A stretch of DNA of 64,000 nucleotides. Source: Negativicoccus succinicivorans. GTDB taxonomy: Bacteria; Bacillota; Negativicutes; Veillonellales; Negativicoccaceae. The translations under genes were made by a program, and so were the position numbers. The DNA is taken from positions 186,001 through 250,000 of the forward strand of contig NZ_JACHHI010000003.1 of the NCBI RefSeq assembly GCF_014207605.1, in the 5' to 3' direction. This document shows positions 46,132-54,535 of this stretch, in pieces; position 1 is the first letter of the stretch; every line of letters starts with the position of its first letter. The notes under the pieces are model-generated. The model searched no databases and was not told where the DNA came from. It saw only the letters and a list, made by a program, of their open reading frames with translations.

Positions 46132-46895
46132 CGCTCTTCCTTTTTACCCGTATATAAAAAGCGGTTGCCGAGCCAATCGGTGGCGGACACGAGCATGCCT
46201 GTCGTCACGAAGTGACCGAGATTGTCGATAAATTCCGTTTTGACATCGGCGCCGGCATCTTGCAAAATGGTGGCGAACTCCACATCCGCGCGCGGGTCGA
46301 CGGAGTTGTCGGCGGCGCCGTGAATGAGGTAGAACGGTTTTTTCTTGAGGGCCTGCGCGTGCATGTGCGGCGACATTTCCTCCACGTCTTTATGGATTTC
46401 CGCGGCGAGCGGATACATTTGGCCGAAGCGCGCCTGGAAGAAAAGGTGGCTCAGCGGCCAATGACCGGAACCGTTGATCGCGACCACGCCGGACACCGCT
46501 TTTTGTTGTGCGGCGACGCCGAGCGCGGAGAAACCGCCCATGGAATGGCCGGACGACACGATCAATTTGTAACCGTTTTCCCGCGCGTAGTCCATCCAAA
46601 TATCGCTTTCGCGCACGTTTTGGAACAGCGTTTTCCAAAAGTACGGATAGGATTTCGGATCTTCGTAATCGATTTCGCCGCGATTGTCATGGTAGATAGC
46701 CGCCGGCACGATGACTTCCCAGCCGGCGTTCGCAAAGGCCAGCGCCCGCAGTTCCTGTCCGGCCATCTTCGAGCTCCAGCCGTGGTACCAAATCACCAGG
46801 CCGCGCGGATTGACGGGGGTGTAGCGGATGGCATCGATGCCCTGGCGCGTAATGGCGGAGATATTCACCATAAACGCGCGTGCTTGTTTGCTCAT
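46128..46895 (-). CDS. Alpha/beta hydrolase (serine esterase/peptidase-like)
   Basis: 255 residues from the ATG at 46895, spaced from AAAGGAG; a longer upstream reading adds non-conserved residues. The nucleophile elbow is GHSMGG; the oxyanion-hole region is VIWYHGWSSKM; Asp and His of the triad are probably in AADNSVDPRADVEF and DNLGHFVT. No signal peptide, so cytosolic. It overlaps the NimA-like gene. The substrate is unknown. Confidence 0.87.
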   Translation of the reverse strand: MSKQARAFMVNISAITRQGIDAIRYTPVNPRGLVIWYHGWSSKMAGQELRALAFANAGWEVIVPAAIYHDNRGEIDYEDPKSYPYFWKTLFQNVRESDIWMDYARENGYKLIVSSGHSMGGFSALGVAAQQKAVSGVVAINGSGHWPLSHLFFQARFGQMYPLAAEIHKDVEEMSPHMHAQALKKKPFYLIHGAADNSVDPRADVEFATILQDAGADVKTEFIDNLGHFVTTGMLVSATDWLGNRFLYTGKKEER

Positions 46896-47081
46896 TACAT
46901 TCGACTCCTTTGTTTTATCGGGAACGTATCGTTTTACGCTTAGTTTCATTCTATTACAAAAACGATACGCCGCCAACCGCGCGGGCGCGGAAGACGAAGC
47001 GGCGGAAAATTTTCGTACACGCGCAAAAGGTTGTCAGGCGCTTGTCAAAATGCTTATACAAATTTTGCATTATACAATATC

Positions 47082-47109
47082 TTGTAACTGAAGAAAGAAG
47101 ATGTATAAT
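47082..47109 (+). promoter_or_regulatory. Promoter of the ribonucleotide reductase gene
   Basis: TTGTAA at 47082-47087, 16-bp spacer, TATAAT at 47104-47109. The -35 overlaps an ACAATATCTTGTA segment (47074-47086) and a similar ATACAAATTATTGAT follows at 47114-47128; these loosely resemble NrdR boxes, about 40 bp apart. Confidence 0.55.
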
Positions 47110-47169
47110 AGATATACAAATTATTGATTACCTGCTTGCAGGTTGCAAAGATATCGTATGGAGGAGAAT

Positions 47170-49221
47170 ATGAGTCGTTTTACCGGTTTCAGTGAGGAAT
47201 TTATTCAGCAGTATCCGCATTTTCCGGCGCATATGACGCAGTTGGCGAAGTTCGTTTACTATCGCACGTATTCGCGTTGGCTGGAGGAAGAGGGGCGGCG
47301 GGAAACATGGCGGGAAACCGTCGTACGCGCGCTCACGTATAATTGCCAAATGGCGGCGGAAAATCAGGAAGACGCGGAAGCGCTGTTTGACAATGTTTTT
47401 AACCTGCGTCAATTTATTTCGGGACGCAGCTTGTGGATCGGCGGTTCGAGCGCGTCGGAAAGTCTGATCACGGCGAATTTCAATTGCGCTTTTACGGTGA
47501 TGGATAATGTGCACGCGTTTGTCGATCTGTTTTACCTCTTGATGGTCGGCACGGGCGTGGGCTTCCGCATTTTGAAAGACGATGTGGCGAAGTTGCCGAA
47601 GTTCCGCCATGACGTTATTTTGGAAAACTTGCCGTTTGAGCCTTTGCCGTCGAATGAACGCGTCGATCCGACGTCGATTATTTTCCGTACGGACGATATC
47701 GCGACGATTGTGGTCGGCGATTCCAAAGAAGGCTGGGTGCAGGCGCTGCAGTTTTATCTCGATATTCACACGCGCCATGATTACCGCAAAATTAAGCGGG
47801 TCCGCATCAATTACAACGGCGTGCGCCCGAAAGGCGAGCGGCTGGTGACGTTCGGCGGCACCGCGTCGGGATATGAGTCGCTGGCGACGATGTTTGAAAA
47901 AATTCATAAAGTGCTGACGACGGAAGAATTCGCGCCCGCGCCGGTCGAAGGGCAGTTGCGCCCGATCCACGTGCTCGATATCTGCAATATCATCGGCGAA
48001 AACGTGGTGGTCGGCGGCGTACGTCGCACGGCGGAAACGGCGATTATTTCGCCGGACGATGATGAAGTCATCGAGGCCAAAACCGATCTTACGCCAAACA
48101 AATTCCACCGTTTCATGAGCAACAACAGCATTTATTTTACGGAAAAACCGTCGCGCGAACGCTTGCAGCAAATTTTTCACACCTTGCGCTACACGGGCGA
48201 GCCGGGCTTCGTGAATGCGGCGGAGGGCAAACGCCGTCGCGCCGATTTCGAGGGCTTGAACCCCTGCTTTGAAATTTTACTGCCGCGTAATTCCGTCTGT
48301 AACCTGACGACGGTCAATATTCTCGCCTTCGTGAAAGACGGCAAGCTGCTGAAAGAGGAGCTTTTGGCGGCGGAACGGTTGAGCGCGCGCGCGTGCTACC
48401 GCATGACCTGCATGAACCTCGAATTGCACAATTGGAACCAAACTCATCAGCGCGACCGCCTGCTCGGCTGCTCGATGACGGGCTGGCAGGACGCGATGAG
48501 CGCGCTCGGCTACGATCGGGAGCAGCAAATCGAATTGATGCGGGAACTGCATGACGCAGTCCGCGAAGCGGCGGATGAGTACGCGGATGAGCTCGGCACG
48601 CCGCATTCGCTCCTGGTGACGGCGGTGAAACCGGAAGGCACGCTCTCGCTGGTGGCGGGCGGCGTCAGTCCGGGATTGCATTACTCGCACAGCGAATATT
48701 TTATTCGTCGGATCCGTGTCAACGCCAGCGACCCGCTCGCCAAAACGGCGGAGGCGCTCGGCTGGAGCGTGCATCCCGAAGTGGGACAGGAAGAGCCGAA
48801 TGTGCGCACGAAAGTCATCGATTTTCCGTGCTATTCGCCGGTCAAGCGCACGAAGTACGATGTGTCGGCGATGGAGCAGCTGCAGACATATTACGATTTC
48901 CAGAAGTACTACACGGAGCAGAACAGTTCCAATACGATTTCGATTAAAGACGACGAATGGGACGACGTTTGCCAAAACGTGTACGACCATTGGGACGAAA
49001 TGCTCGCCTGCTCGTTTTTGAGCTTGTCGGATCATCACTATGAACTCGCGCCGTACGAAGCGATCACGAAGGAAGAGTACGAGGCGATGACGGCGACGAT
49101 GCAGGACTTCAATCCGAATTTGCTGAATTATTATGAACAGGCGACGGGGAACGAAGGTAAGGAATTTGAAATTTTGGACGATCGTGAAGAATGCGCGTCG
49201 GGAGTTTGCCCGATCAAATAA
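47170..49221 (+). CDS. nrdJ: Adenosylcobalamin-dependent ribonucleotide reductase (class II)
   Basis: 683 residues from the ATG at 47170 after GGAGGAGAAT; longer in-frame starts overlap that site. It makes deoxynucleotides using B12 rather than iron or radical-SAM activation. Conserved: NFNCAFTVMD (redox Cys), NPCFEILLPRNSVCNLTTVN (active-site region), KPEGTLSLVAGGVSPGLHYSHSEY, and the C-terminal redox pair in CASGVCPIK. The layout resembles monomeric triphosphate reductases. The adenosyltransferase at 28.6 kb could supply its cofactor. No cobalamin riboswitch was seen upstream. Confidence 0.93.
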   Translation: MSRFTGFSEEFIQQYPHFPAHMTQLAKFVYYRTYSRWLEEEGRRETWRETVVRALTYNCQMAAENQEDAEALFDNVFNLRQFISGRSLWIGGSSASESLITANFNCAFTVMDNVHAFVDLFYLLMVGTGVGFRILKDDVAKLPKFRHDVILENLPFEPLPSNERVDPTSIIFRTDDIATIVVGDSKEGWVQALQFYLDIHTRHDYRKIKRVRINYNGVRPKGERLVTFGGTASGYESLATMFEKIHKVLTTEEFAPAPVEGQLRPIHVLDICNIIGENVVVGGVRRTAETAIISPDDDEVIEAKTDLTPNKFHRFMSNNSIYFTEKPSRERLQQIFHTLRYTGEPGFVNAAEGKRRRADFEGLNPCFEILLPRNSVCNLTTVNILAFVKDGKLLKEELLAAERLSARACYRMTCMNLELHNWNQTHQRDRLLGCSMTGWQDAMSALGYDREQQIELMRELHDAVREAADEYADELGTPHSLLVTAVKPEGTLSLVAGGVSPGLHYSHSEYFIRRIRVNASDPLAKTAEALGWSVHPEVGQEEPNVRTKVIDFPCYSPVKRTKYDVSAMEQLQTYYDFQKYYTEQNSSNTISIKDDEWDDVCQNVYDHWDEMLACSFLSLSDHHYELAPYEAITKEEYEAMTATMQDFNPNLLNYYEQATGNEGKEFEILDDREECASGVCPIK

Positions 49222-49236
49222 AACGAGGTGCTGAGC

Positions 49237-50109
49237 ATGGAACAAGCGCCGATTTTGGCGATTTGTTATGATTTTGACCACACGCTTTCTCCGGACGACA
49301 TGCAGGCCGCGGGCTACATTCAGTCCGTCGGCTTCGCCGTGGAGGATTTTTGGCGAGAGTCGCGGAAACTTGCGGAACAAAATGAAATGGATCGCAATCT
49401 CGCGTACATGTACCTGATGGCGAAGACGGCGCGCGGCAAAGTGTTGTTCACGCGCGATCGACTGGCGGAGTACGGCGCGCAAGTGCCGTTGTATCCGGGC
49501 GTGCGCGAATGGTTCGCCAACGTGAACGCGCTGGGGGAAGCTGCGGGCGTGCGGGTGGAGCATTACATCATCTCGTCGGGATTGAAGGAAATGATCGCGG
49601 GCACGGCGATTGCGAACGAATTCAAAGCGATTTACGCGAGCTCCTTTTTCTATGATGAAGACGGGGTGGCGGTATGGCCGGCGCAAGCGGTCAACTACAC
49701 GAATAAAACGCAATTTCTGTTTCGCATCAAAAAAGGCGTGCTCGATGTCAATGACGAACGCATCAATGAATATTTCCCGAACGAAGAGATGCGCGTGCCG
49801 TTTCGCAATATCGTCTACATCGGCGACAGCGCGACGGACATTCCGTGCATGAAGCTGGTGGCGAGCTCGGGCGGTCATGCGATCGGCGTGTACGCGCCGG
49901 GCGAATCGACCGCCATGGTGGACGGTTTGCTGCGCGACGGGCGAATTCAGTACAAAGCGCCGGCGGATTATCGGCAAGGCGCGCCGCTGGAACAGTTGAT
50001 CAGCGCGATTATCGCGCAGACGGCGACGCGGGAAAAGTTGGAGCGGCGGAAGGTGGCTGACCTTCGTGACGCGAAGAGCCGACTCGCGAACGCGAAGCAA
50101 GGGCAATAA
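49237..50109 (+). CDS. HAD-superfamily hydrolase
   Basis: 290 residues from the ATG at 49237; GAGGTG lies upstream and an in-frame GTG at 49228 would overlap it. The catalytic motif I is CYDFDHTLSPDD (two Asp), motif II IISSG, and motif IV IGDSATDIPCM. It resembles the phosphoserine-phosphatase-like HAD branch. It lies 15 nt after nrdJ and may be co-transcribed. The basic C-terminal tail (REKLERRKVADLRDAKSRL) is a low-complexity helix. Substrate unknown. Confidence 0.87.
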   Translation: MEQAPILAICYDFDHTLSPDDMQAAGYIQSVGFAVEDFWRESRKLAEQNEMDRNLAYMYLMAKTARGKVLFTRDRLAEYGAQVPLYPGVREWFANVNALGEAAGVRVEHYIISSGLKEMIAGTAIANEFKAIYASSFFYDEDGVAVWPAQAVNYTNKTQFLFRIKKGVLDVNDERINEYFPNEEMRVPFRNIVYIGDSATDIPCMKLVASSGGHAIGVYAPGESTAMVDGLLRDGRIQYKAPADYRQGAPLEQLISAIIAQTATREKLERRKVADLRDAKSRLANAKQGQ

Positions 50110-50147
50110 TTTTTCCGAATTAGCATCACGTAATAAAAAAGTAGACA

Positions 50148-50177
50148 CAAAAAAAACCGCCGTACGGCGGTTTTTTA
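50148..50177. terminator. Bidirectional terminator after HAD gene
   Basis: AAAAAACCGCCG-TACGGCGGTTTTTT hairpin between convergent genes. Confidence 0.9.
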
Positions 50178-50831
50178 TTACGGTAATTCATACGGCTGAT
50201 CGCCACGCGGCGGTCCGAAGATGGCGGCCATGATAATGCCTTTTCGCCAATCCTCGCGCGTTAAGCGGCGACCTTTCATGCCGACGCGACTCGCCGATAA
50301 GGGCGTTGCCTTCAGCGTCGCGAGCGGATTGTCGTTGCCGATCGGAAGCGACGGTTCTTTTAAATCGCGTACGGCGGCGGGCGCCTGACGCAACGGATGG
50401 CCGGCATGATCGTGTCCGGCATGCGCCAACGTCGCGGAGTGACCGGGTTCTTCGATCGGCATTCCCGAATGCCGCGCCGGTGTTTCCATAGGCGGTTTTT
50501 CTTTCGGCGCGCGTTCCGGTGGCGGATCTTCGTTCGGAACGGGATCGGTGACCGAAGGATCGTCCGCGTCATTGGAATTTAGCGGCGGCTCGAAAGGCGC
50601 CAACCATTGCTTTTTCATAAGCTCGATGGCCTCTTCCAATGATGGCAGGCGCGACGCGGTTGCGCCTTTCTGCGTGTGAGGTCGGGGCGGTTGCGCATTT
50701 TGCTGCGCGGAAGGGTCCGAGTACTCCGGCGGCAGCGAATGATTTTGTTGTGATTTTTTACGCCGTCGCGATTGCAATGAATCGACAACAACGATAGCGA
50801 TGACAAGCAGGATGCCCAACAATGAATCCAT
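50178..50831 (-). CDS. Membrane-anchored proline-rich protein of unknown function
   Basis: 217 residues. One N-terminal helix (LLGILLVIAIVVVDSL) then RRRKK, a long Pro/Glu/His-rich linker (about 30-175), and a C-terminal conserved-looking stretch LTREDWRKGIIMAAIFGPPRG. That ending looks like a short motif in other Negativicutes hypothetical proteins (memory, not checked). It is the last gene of the NfeD-FloA operon. I do not recognise its function. Confidence 0.75.
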   Translation of the reverse strand: MDSLLGILLVIAIVVVDSLQSRRRKKSQQNHSLPPEYSDPSAQQNAQPPRPHTQKGATASRLPSLEEAIELMKKQWLAPFEPPLNSNDADDPSVTDPVPNEDPPPERAPKEKPPMETPARHSGMPIEEPGHSATLAHAGHDHAGHPLRQAPAAVRDLKEPSLPIGNDNPLATLKATPLSASRVGMKGRRLTREDWRKGIIMAAIFGPPRGDQPYELP

Positions 50832-50900
50832 AGGTTGTCCTTTCCTGTGCGTTGAACTTCAGCAAAAGCAACGAAAGCCGTTGCCGTCTTGATTATTTTA

Positions 50901-51026
50901 TTAGCGTTTCCGTTTTTTGCGAAACAGATGGAAGAGACCGCGGCCGAGCGTGACGTAGAGCAACACTTGCAGTAAAGTGGCGGTCGTTACCGCGATGGCG
51001 CGGATGACACTGCCGATAAAGCCCAT
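50901..51026 (-). CDS. 41-residue membrane microprotein in FloA operon
   Basis: Read from the minus strand between 51026 (ATG) and 50901 (TAA). One membrane helix (IAVTTATLLQVLLYVTLG) and a strongly basic tail (FHLFRKKRKR). AAAGGAGGCGC precedes the ATG at good spacing. It sits between the other microprotein and the proline-rich protein, all on the same strand. No homologue recognised. Confidence 0.65.
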   Translation of the reverse strand: MGFIGSVIRAIAVTTATLLQVLLYVTLGRGLFHLFRKKRKR

Positions 51027-51061
51027 GAGTTTGCGCCTCCTTTAGAGATCACGGCAAGCCG

Positions 51062-51175
51062 TCAACGACGGTGTAACCATTTGGCAATCGCGTAGACAAT
51101 GCCGATACCGGCGATGAAGTACAGCGCCAAGCGCAAAAGCGATAAAAAGAACGCGGCTCGTAAAAATACACCCAT
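51062..51175 (-). CDS. 37-residue membrane microprotein after floA
   Basis: ATG at 51175 is 2 nt past the floA stop; TGA at 51062. The residues are largely one hydrophobic helix (FFLSLLRLALYFIAGIGIVYAI) ending KWLHRR. The ribosome-binding site GAGGAA lies within the end of floA. The position recalls the small yqfB gene after yqfA/floA in B. subtilis, but sequence similarity is not claimed. Confidence 0.65.
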   Translation of the reverse strand: MGVFLRAAFFLSLLRLALYFIAGIGIVYAIAKWLHRR

Positions 51176-51177
51176 GA

Positions 51178-52146
51178 TTATTCCTCGCTTTCCGGTTTGG
51201 CAATCGCCTCACGCATTTCCGTGTCGGCGTTGATGTTTTGCAAACGATAGTAATCCATGACGCCCAATTTGCCCGACTTGAGCGCTTCCGCGAACGCGAT
51301 CGGCACTTCCGCCTGCGCGCGGACCACTTCGGCCTGCATTTCCTGCGTCTGGGCGCGCATTTCCTGCTCTTTGGCGACCGCCATCGCGCGGCGCTCTTCG
51401 GCGCGCGCTTGAGCGATGCGTTTGTCGGCTTCCGCCTGATCGGTTTGCAGTTCCGCGCCGATGTTGCGTCCGACATCGACGTCGGCGATATCAATGGACA
51501 GAATTTCAAAGGCCGTGCCGGCATCCAAACCTTTTTCCAATACGGTGCGAGAAATGTGGTCGGGATTTTCCAAGACGTCGGTGTGACGTTCGGACGAGCC
51601 GACGGTTGTGACGATGCCTTCACCGACACGGGCGATGATCGTCGCTTCGCCGGCGCCGCCGACCAAGCGGTCGATGTTGGCGCGAACGGTGACGCGCGCC
51701 CGCACGCGCAATTCGATACCGTTTTTCGCCATCGCGGAGATGATCGGCGTTTCAATGACTTTCGGGTTAACGCTCATTTGCACCGCTTCGAGCACGTTGC
51801 GTCCGGCGAGATCAATCGCGGCGGAGCGTTCGAAGGTCAGCGGAATCGAAGCGCGATGCGCGGCGATCAGCGCGTCGACTACGCGGTCGACATCACCGCC
51901 GGCGAGGTAATGCGCTTCCAGCTGGTTGACGTTGACCTCAAGTCCCGCTTTTGAGCCCTTGACGAGCGGCAACACGATCAAGCGCGGCGGCACGCGACGT
52001 AAGCGCATCCCGATGAGATCAAAGATGCTGATATGAACGCCGGCCGCCAGTGCGGAAATCCACAACCCAATCGGCACGAAATGCTGCAAAATCAGGATAA
52101 AAAAGACAACTAGCACAATGGTGAAGCCCGGAAAAATAAAGTCCAT
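51178..52146 (-). CDS. floA: Flotillin-like protein FloA
   Basis: 322 residues. N-terminal membrane hairpin (about 1-45), then the SPFH/flotillin region (about 50-200: [46 protein letters not shown]) and an Ala/Glu-rich coiled coil ([32 protein letters not shown]). Flotillins organise functional membrane microdomains. It lies 9 nt after nfeD; an NfeD protein usually accompanies it. Followed by two microproteins. Length matches the family. Confidence 0.95.
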   Translation of the reverse strand: MDFIFPGFTIVLVVFFILILQHFVPIGLWISALAAGVHISIFDLIGMRLRRVPPRLIVLPLVKGSKAGLEVNVNQLEAHYLAGGDVDRVVDALIAAHRASIPLTFERSAAIDLAGRNVLEAVQMSVNPKVIETPIISAMAKNGIELRVRARVTVRANIDRLVGGAGEATIIARVGEGIVTTVGSSERHTDVLENPDHISRTVLEKGLDAGTAFEILSIDIADVDVGRNIGAELQTDQAEADKRIAQARAEERRAMAVAKEQEMRAQTQEMQAEVVRAQAEVPIAFAEALKSGKLGVMDYYRLQNINADTEMREAIAKPESEE

Positions 52147-52155
52147 ATTTCCTCC

Positions 52156-53460
52156 TTATAATTCGTTTTCACCGTCGGAACGTGCGGCAACGATGATGCG
52201 ATTACCAATGACGCGACGCACAATGATCGGCGTACCGCGCAAGATGAATTCGCCCTGCGTCACAACATCATAGGGACGGCCGTCGATTTTGGCCGTGCCC
52301 GCCGGTCGTAACGGCGTGGCGGTGATGCCGGCGTGTCCGGTAAGAAAGGTATAGTCGTCATTGCTGGTGTAGCCCGACGCGCTGTCGCTTCGTTGCGAAA
52401 GCGTCAGACGCCGCCAGAGCCGACCTGTTGTCAGATGTTTGGCCAGGTGCCAGAACACGATGATCGAGAGCACCAGCCCGCCGGCGATGATATACAGCGC
52501 CGAGCTGCTGCCGCCGAGCAACAGAAACAGACCGCCGATACATAAAGCGATCCCCGCCGCCGTGACAAAACCGGTCATGGCGAAGAATATATCGGTCAAG
52601 ATGATGAGCACGCCGCCCGCGAGCATGAGCGCGGCCAAAAGTGACGGATTGCCGATTTGCCATTGCCCAAAAAAGAGCAGGGCCGTTGCCACGAAAGCGA
52701 CGAGGCCGCCGCCGGAAAAGCCGGCGGTTTTGATTTCCGCGAATAATGAAACGAAAATAATCGCAATTAAAATGATTTGCAACCAGGGCGACGCGAGCCA
52801 GCCGACAAGCGTGTCGGACCACTCGGGCGCGACGGTAATGAGGCGGGCGTTTTGCCAGCCGTAATGCGCGAGCAGCGTGGTCAAATCACCTGCCGAAGTC
52901 TGCGCGAGACCCGCGGCCTGCGCCTGCTGCTCTGTCAGCGAAAGAATCGTCCCCGGCGCGGCGTAAGGCGGATAGCCGAGCGTTTTATCGACCATCGCCG
53001 CAGCGAGTTCCGGAGAACGGTTGCGCCGTTCCGCTGTCGCGGCAAATTCACCGCGCACGGCCGCAATCGTTTTTTCGGTGGCGGGAATCGGTTCCGCCGC
53101 TCCGATGGAACTGCCCGGCGCCATTACGAGATCCTGTCCGGCGAGCGCCAAGAGAGCGCCGGCGGACCAGGCGCGCGGATGCACGTAGACGACCACCCGT
53201 TGCGGGGAAGCGAGAATTTCATCGCGCATCGCGGTGGCATGCGTCAAAACGCCGCCGAAACTGTCCAAATCAAGTACCACCGGCGCGTTTTCCTGCTGCG
53301 CCGTCGCAAGCGACCGATGGAGTTGCGCTGCGGTTTGGGCGTTGATTTCACCGTGGATCGGTACCAACACCACATTTTGCGCAAAAGCGGTCAGCGCCAA
53401 ACAGCAAAAAAGGCAGAGCGACCAAAGGACGCGCCAACCGAAGCGAGGGCGCGGCATCAT
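52156..53460 (-). CDS. NfeD-family membrane serine peptidase
   Basis: 434 residues. Signal/anchor segment at 10-27, ClpP-like domain (about 30-200) with Ser99 in RAWSAGALLALAGQ as probable nucleophile and GSSIGAAEP, four to five membrane helices (about 225-345) and a C-terminal OB-fold (about 365-434). Long-form NfeD (YqeZ-like). It is encoded upstream of floA and overlaps the previous gene (ATGA). Likely cleaves or regulates membrane-associated proteins with FloA. Confidence 0.93.
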   Translation of the reverse strand: MMPRPRFGWRVLWSLCLFCCLALTAFAQNVVLVPIHGEINAQTAAQLHRSLATAQQENAPVVLDLDSFGGVLTHATAMRDEILASPQRVVVYVHPRAWSAGALLALAGQDLVMAPGSSIGAAEPIPATEKTIAAVRGEFAATAERRNRSPELAAAMVDKTLGYPPYAAPGTILSLTEQQAQAAGLAQTSAGDLTTLLAHYGWQNARLITVAPEWSDTLVGWLASPWLQIILIAIIFVSLFAEIKTAGFSGGGLVAFVATALLFFGQWQIGNPSLLAALMLAGGVLIILTDIFFAMTGFVTAAGIALCIGGLFLLLGGSSSALYIIAGGLVLSIIVFWHLAKHLTTGRLWRRLTLSQRSDSASGYTSNDDYTFLTGHAGITATPLRPAGTAKIDGRPYDVVTQGEFILRGTPIIVRRVIGNRIIVAARSDGENEL

Positions 53461-53900
53461 GAAGCGCCTTGCGCCTTAGCGGCGTATTTATCGCCTTTTG
53501 CTTCGGCGTGAAAATAATTCATCAGCGCCTGCGCGCGTTCGATCGTGAGGTGGGCGTAGCACGCGTATTCGAGCAGCGGATTGCCGCGCTCCTTGCGCTT
53601 TTGCGCCATATACGCGCGGCGTTCGTCCAACGTCATGTCGGCGACATATTCCAGATCCTTTTGCCGACGTTCGTAACGAAATTCCATATACTTTTGGGTA
53701 GCGTCCGCTTCCGCGCGAGTCATCACGCCCGCGCGCACGGCATCGTCCAAATAGTAACGGATCGCTTGCGGATGGTGCGGGGAAAGTTCACGCACGGCCG
53801 GGGGCATCGCCTGCGGTACGGGCGGCGGCGGAGCCGCGACGGTGGCGGTGATTCCCAGCAGACACGCGCTGCAAAGAAGCGCGCTGATTCGTTTTATCAT
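53457..53900 (-). CDS. Exported protein of unknown function
   Basis: 147 residues. Signal peptide (about 1-22, ending TVAA) and a Pro-rich start, then a helical domain: AIRYYLDDAVRAGVMTRAEADATQKYMEFRYERR and ACYAHLTIERAQALMNYFHAEAKG. It is the first gene of the FloA operon and overlaps nfeD by 4 nt. I do not recognise the family. The ribosome-binding site is AAAGGAGC. Confidence 0.75.
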   Translation of the reverse strand: MIKRISALLCSACLLGITATVAAPPPPVPQAMPPAVRELSPHHPQAIRYYLDDAVRAGVMTRAEADATQKYMEFRYERRQKDLEYVADMTLDERRAYMAQKRKERGNPLLEYACYAHLTIERAQALMNYFHAEAKGDKYAAKAQGAS

Positions 53901-54048
53901 ATTAGCTCCTTTCTAAAGCGGAAAAACAACATTTATACTTTGAATATACCTGACGAAAAAAGCAGTGTCAAACGCGCGACAGACAAGGTACAACATATTG
54001 CCCTTGCCCGTCGGGAAGGAGTTCGTTACAATAATATAAGGAGGCTGT

Positions 54049-54510
54049 ATGCAGGAACGAAAATCATTAACGAAAATTACTTTGGAGACATCCGTGCGTG
54101 CGGCGGCTCCGTTCCAACTCATTTACACGGCGATGGGCATTGTTTTCGGCATGCAAATGGTGATGACGCCGCGCTCCCTTTTACAGGGAGAATACGCCCT
54201 GGCCGTTTTAGTTTGCGTTTGGTTGATTCACAGCGCCAAGCGCGTGCTTGTCGTGCTCGATGCCGAGACGATGGAAGTCACGTTGCGGCCGACGACGCTC
54301 CGCGGCCTGTTCGGGGAGACGTTCGGCAAAAAAACGACCGCCACGGTGGAGTACTCTTCGGTTGTCGGCGTGTCGGAGACGTGGCGCGAATTATATGTAG
54401 TCAATCGCAATGGCGGTATGAGCGTAATACCGGTCACGTGGCATGAACTTTCCGCCCATGATCGCGGTGTGATTTTGCGTCGCTTTCAGGAAGCAAAACA
54501 CGAAAGTTAA
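54049..54510 (+). CDS. Two-helix membrane protein with possible PH-like domain
   Basis: 153 residues. Two closely spaced hydrophobic helices (about 22-60: LIYTAMGIVFGMQMVM, LAVLVCVWLIHSA) and a C-terminal domain predicted beta-rich (VEYSSVVGVSETWRELYVVNRNGGMSVIPVTWHEL), resembling the PH-like domain seen after such helices. It precedes cobN by 25 nt with its own GGAGGC site. Function unknown. Confidence 0.7.
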   Translation: MQERKSLTKITLETSVRAAAPFQLIYTAMGIVFGMQMVMTPRSLLQGEYALAVLVCVWLIHSAKRVLVVLDAETMEVTLRPTTLRGLFGETFGKKTTATVEYSSVVGVSETWRELYVVNRNGGMSVIPVTWHELSAHDRGVILRRFQEAKHES

Positions 54511-54535
54511 CGGCTAGAAATACAAAGGAGAAATT

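Noticed and set aside
46896-47169. Cobalamin riboswitch before the B12-dependent reductase
   Set aside because: No B12-box-like GCCACTG or aptamer blocks were seen on either strand; only promoter-like and AT-rich repeats.
48277-50148. Long minus-strand ORF (623 codons) opposite nrdJ and the HAD gene
   Set aside because: Shadow ORF rich in Arg/His/Val; spans two real genes and has no domain.
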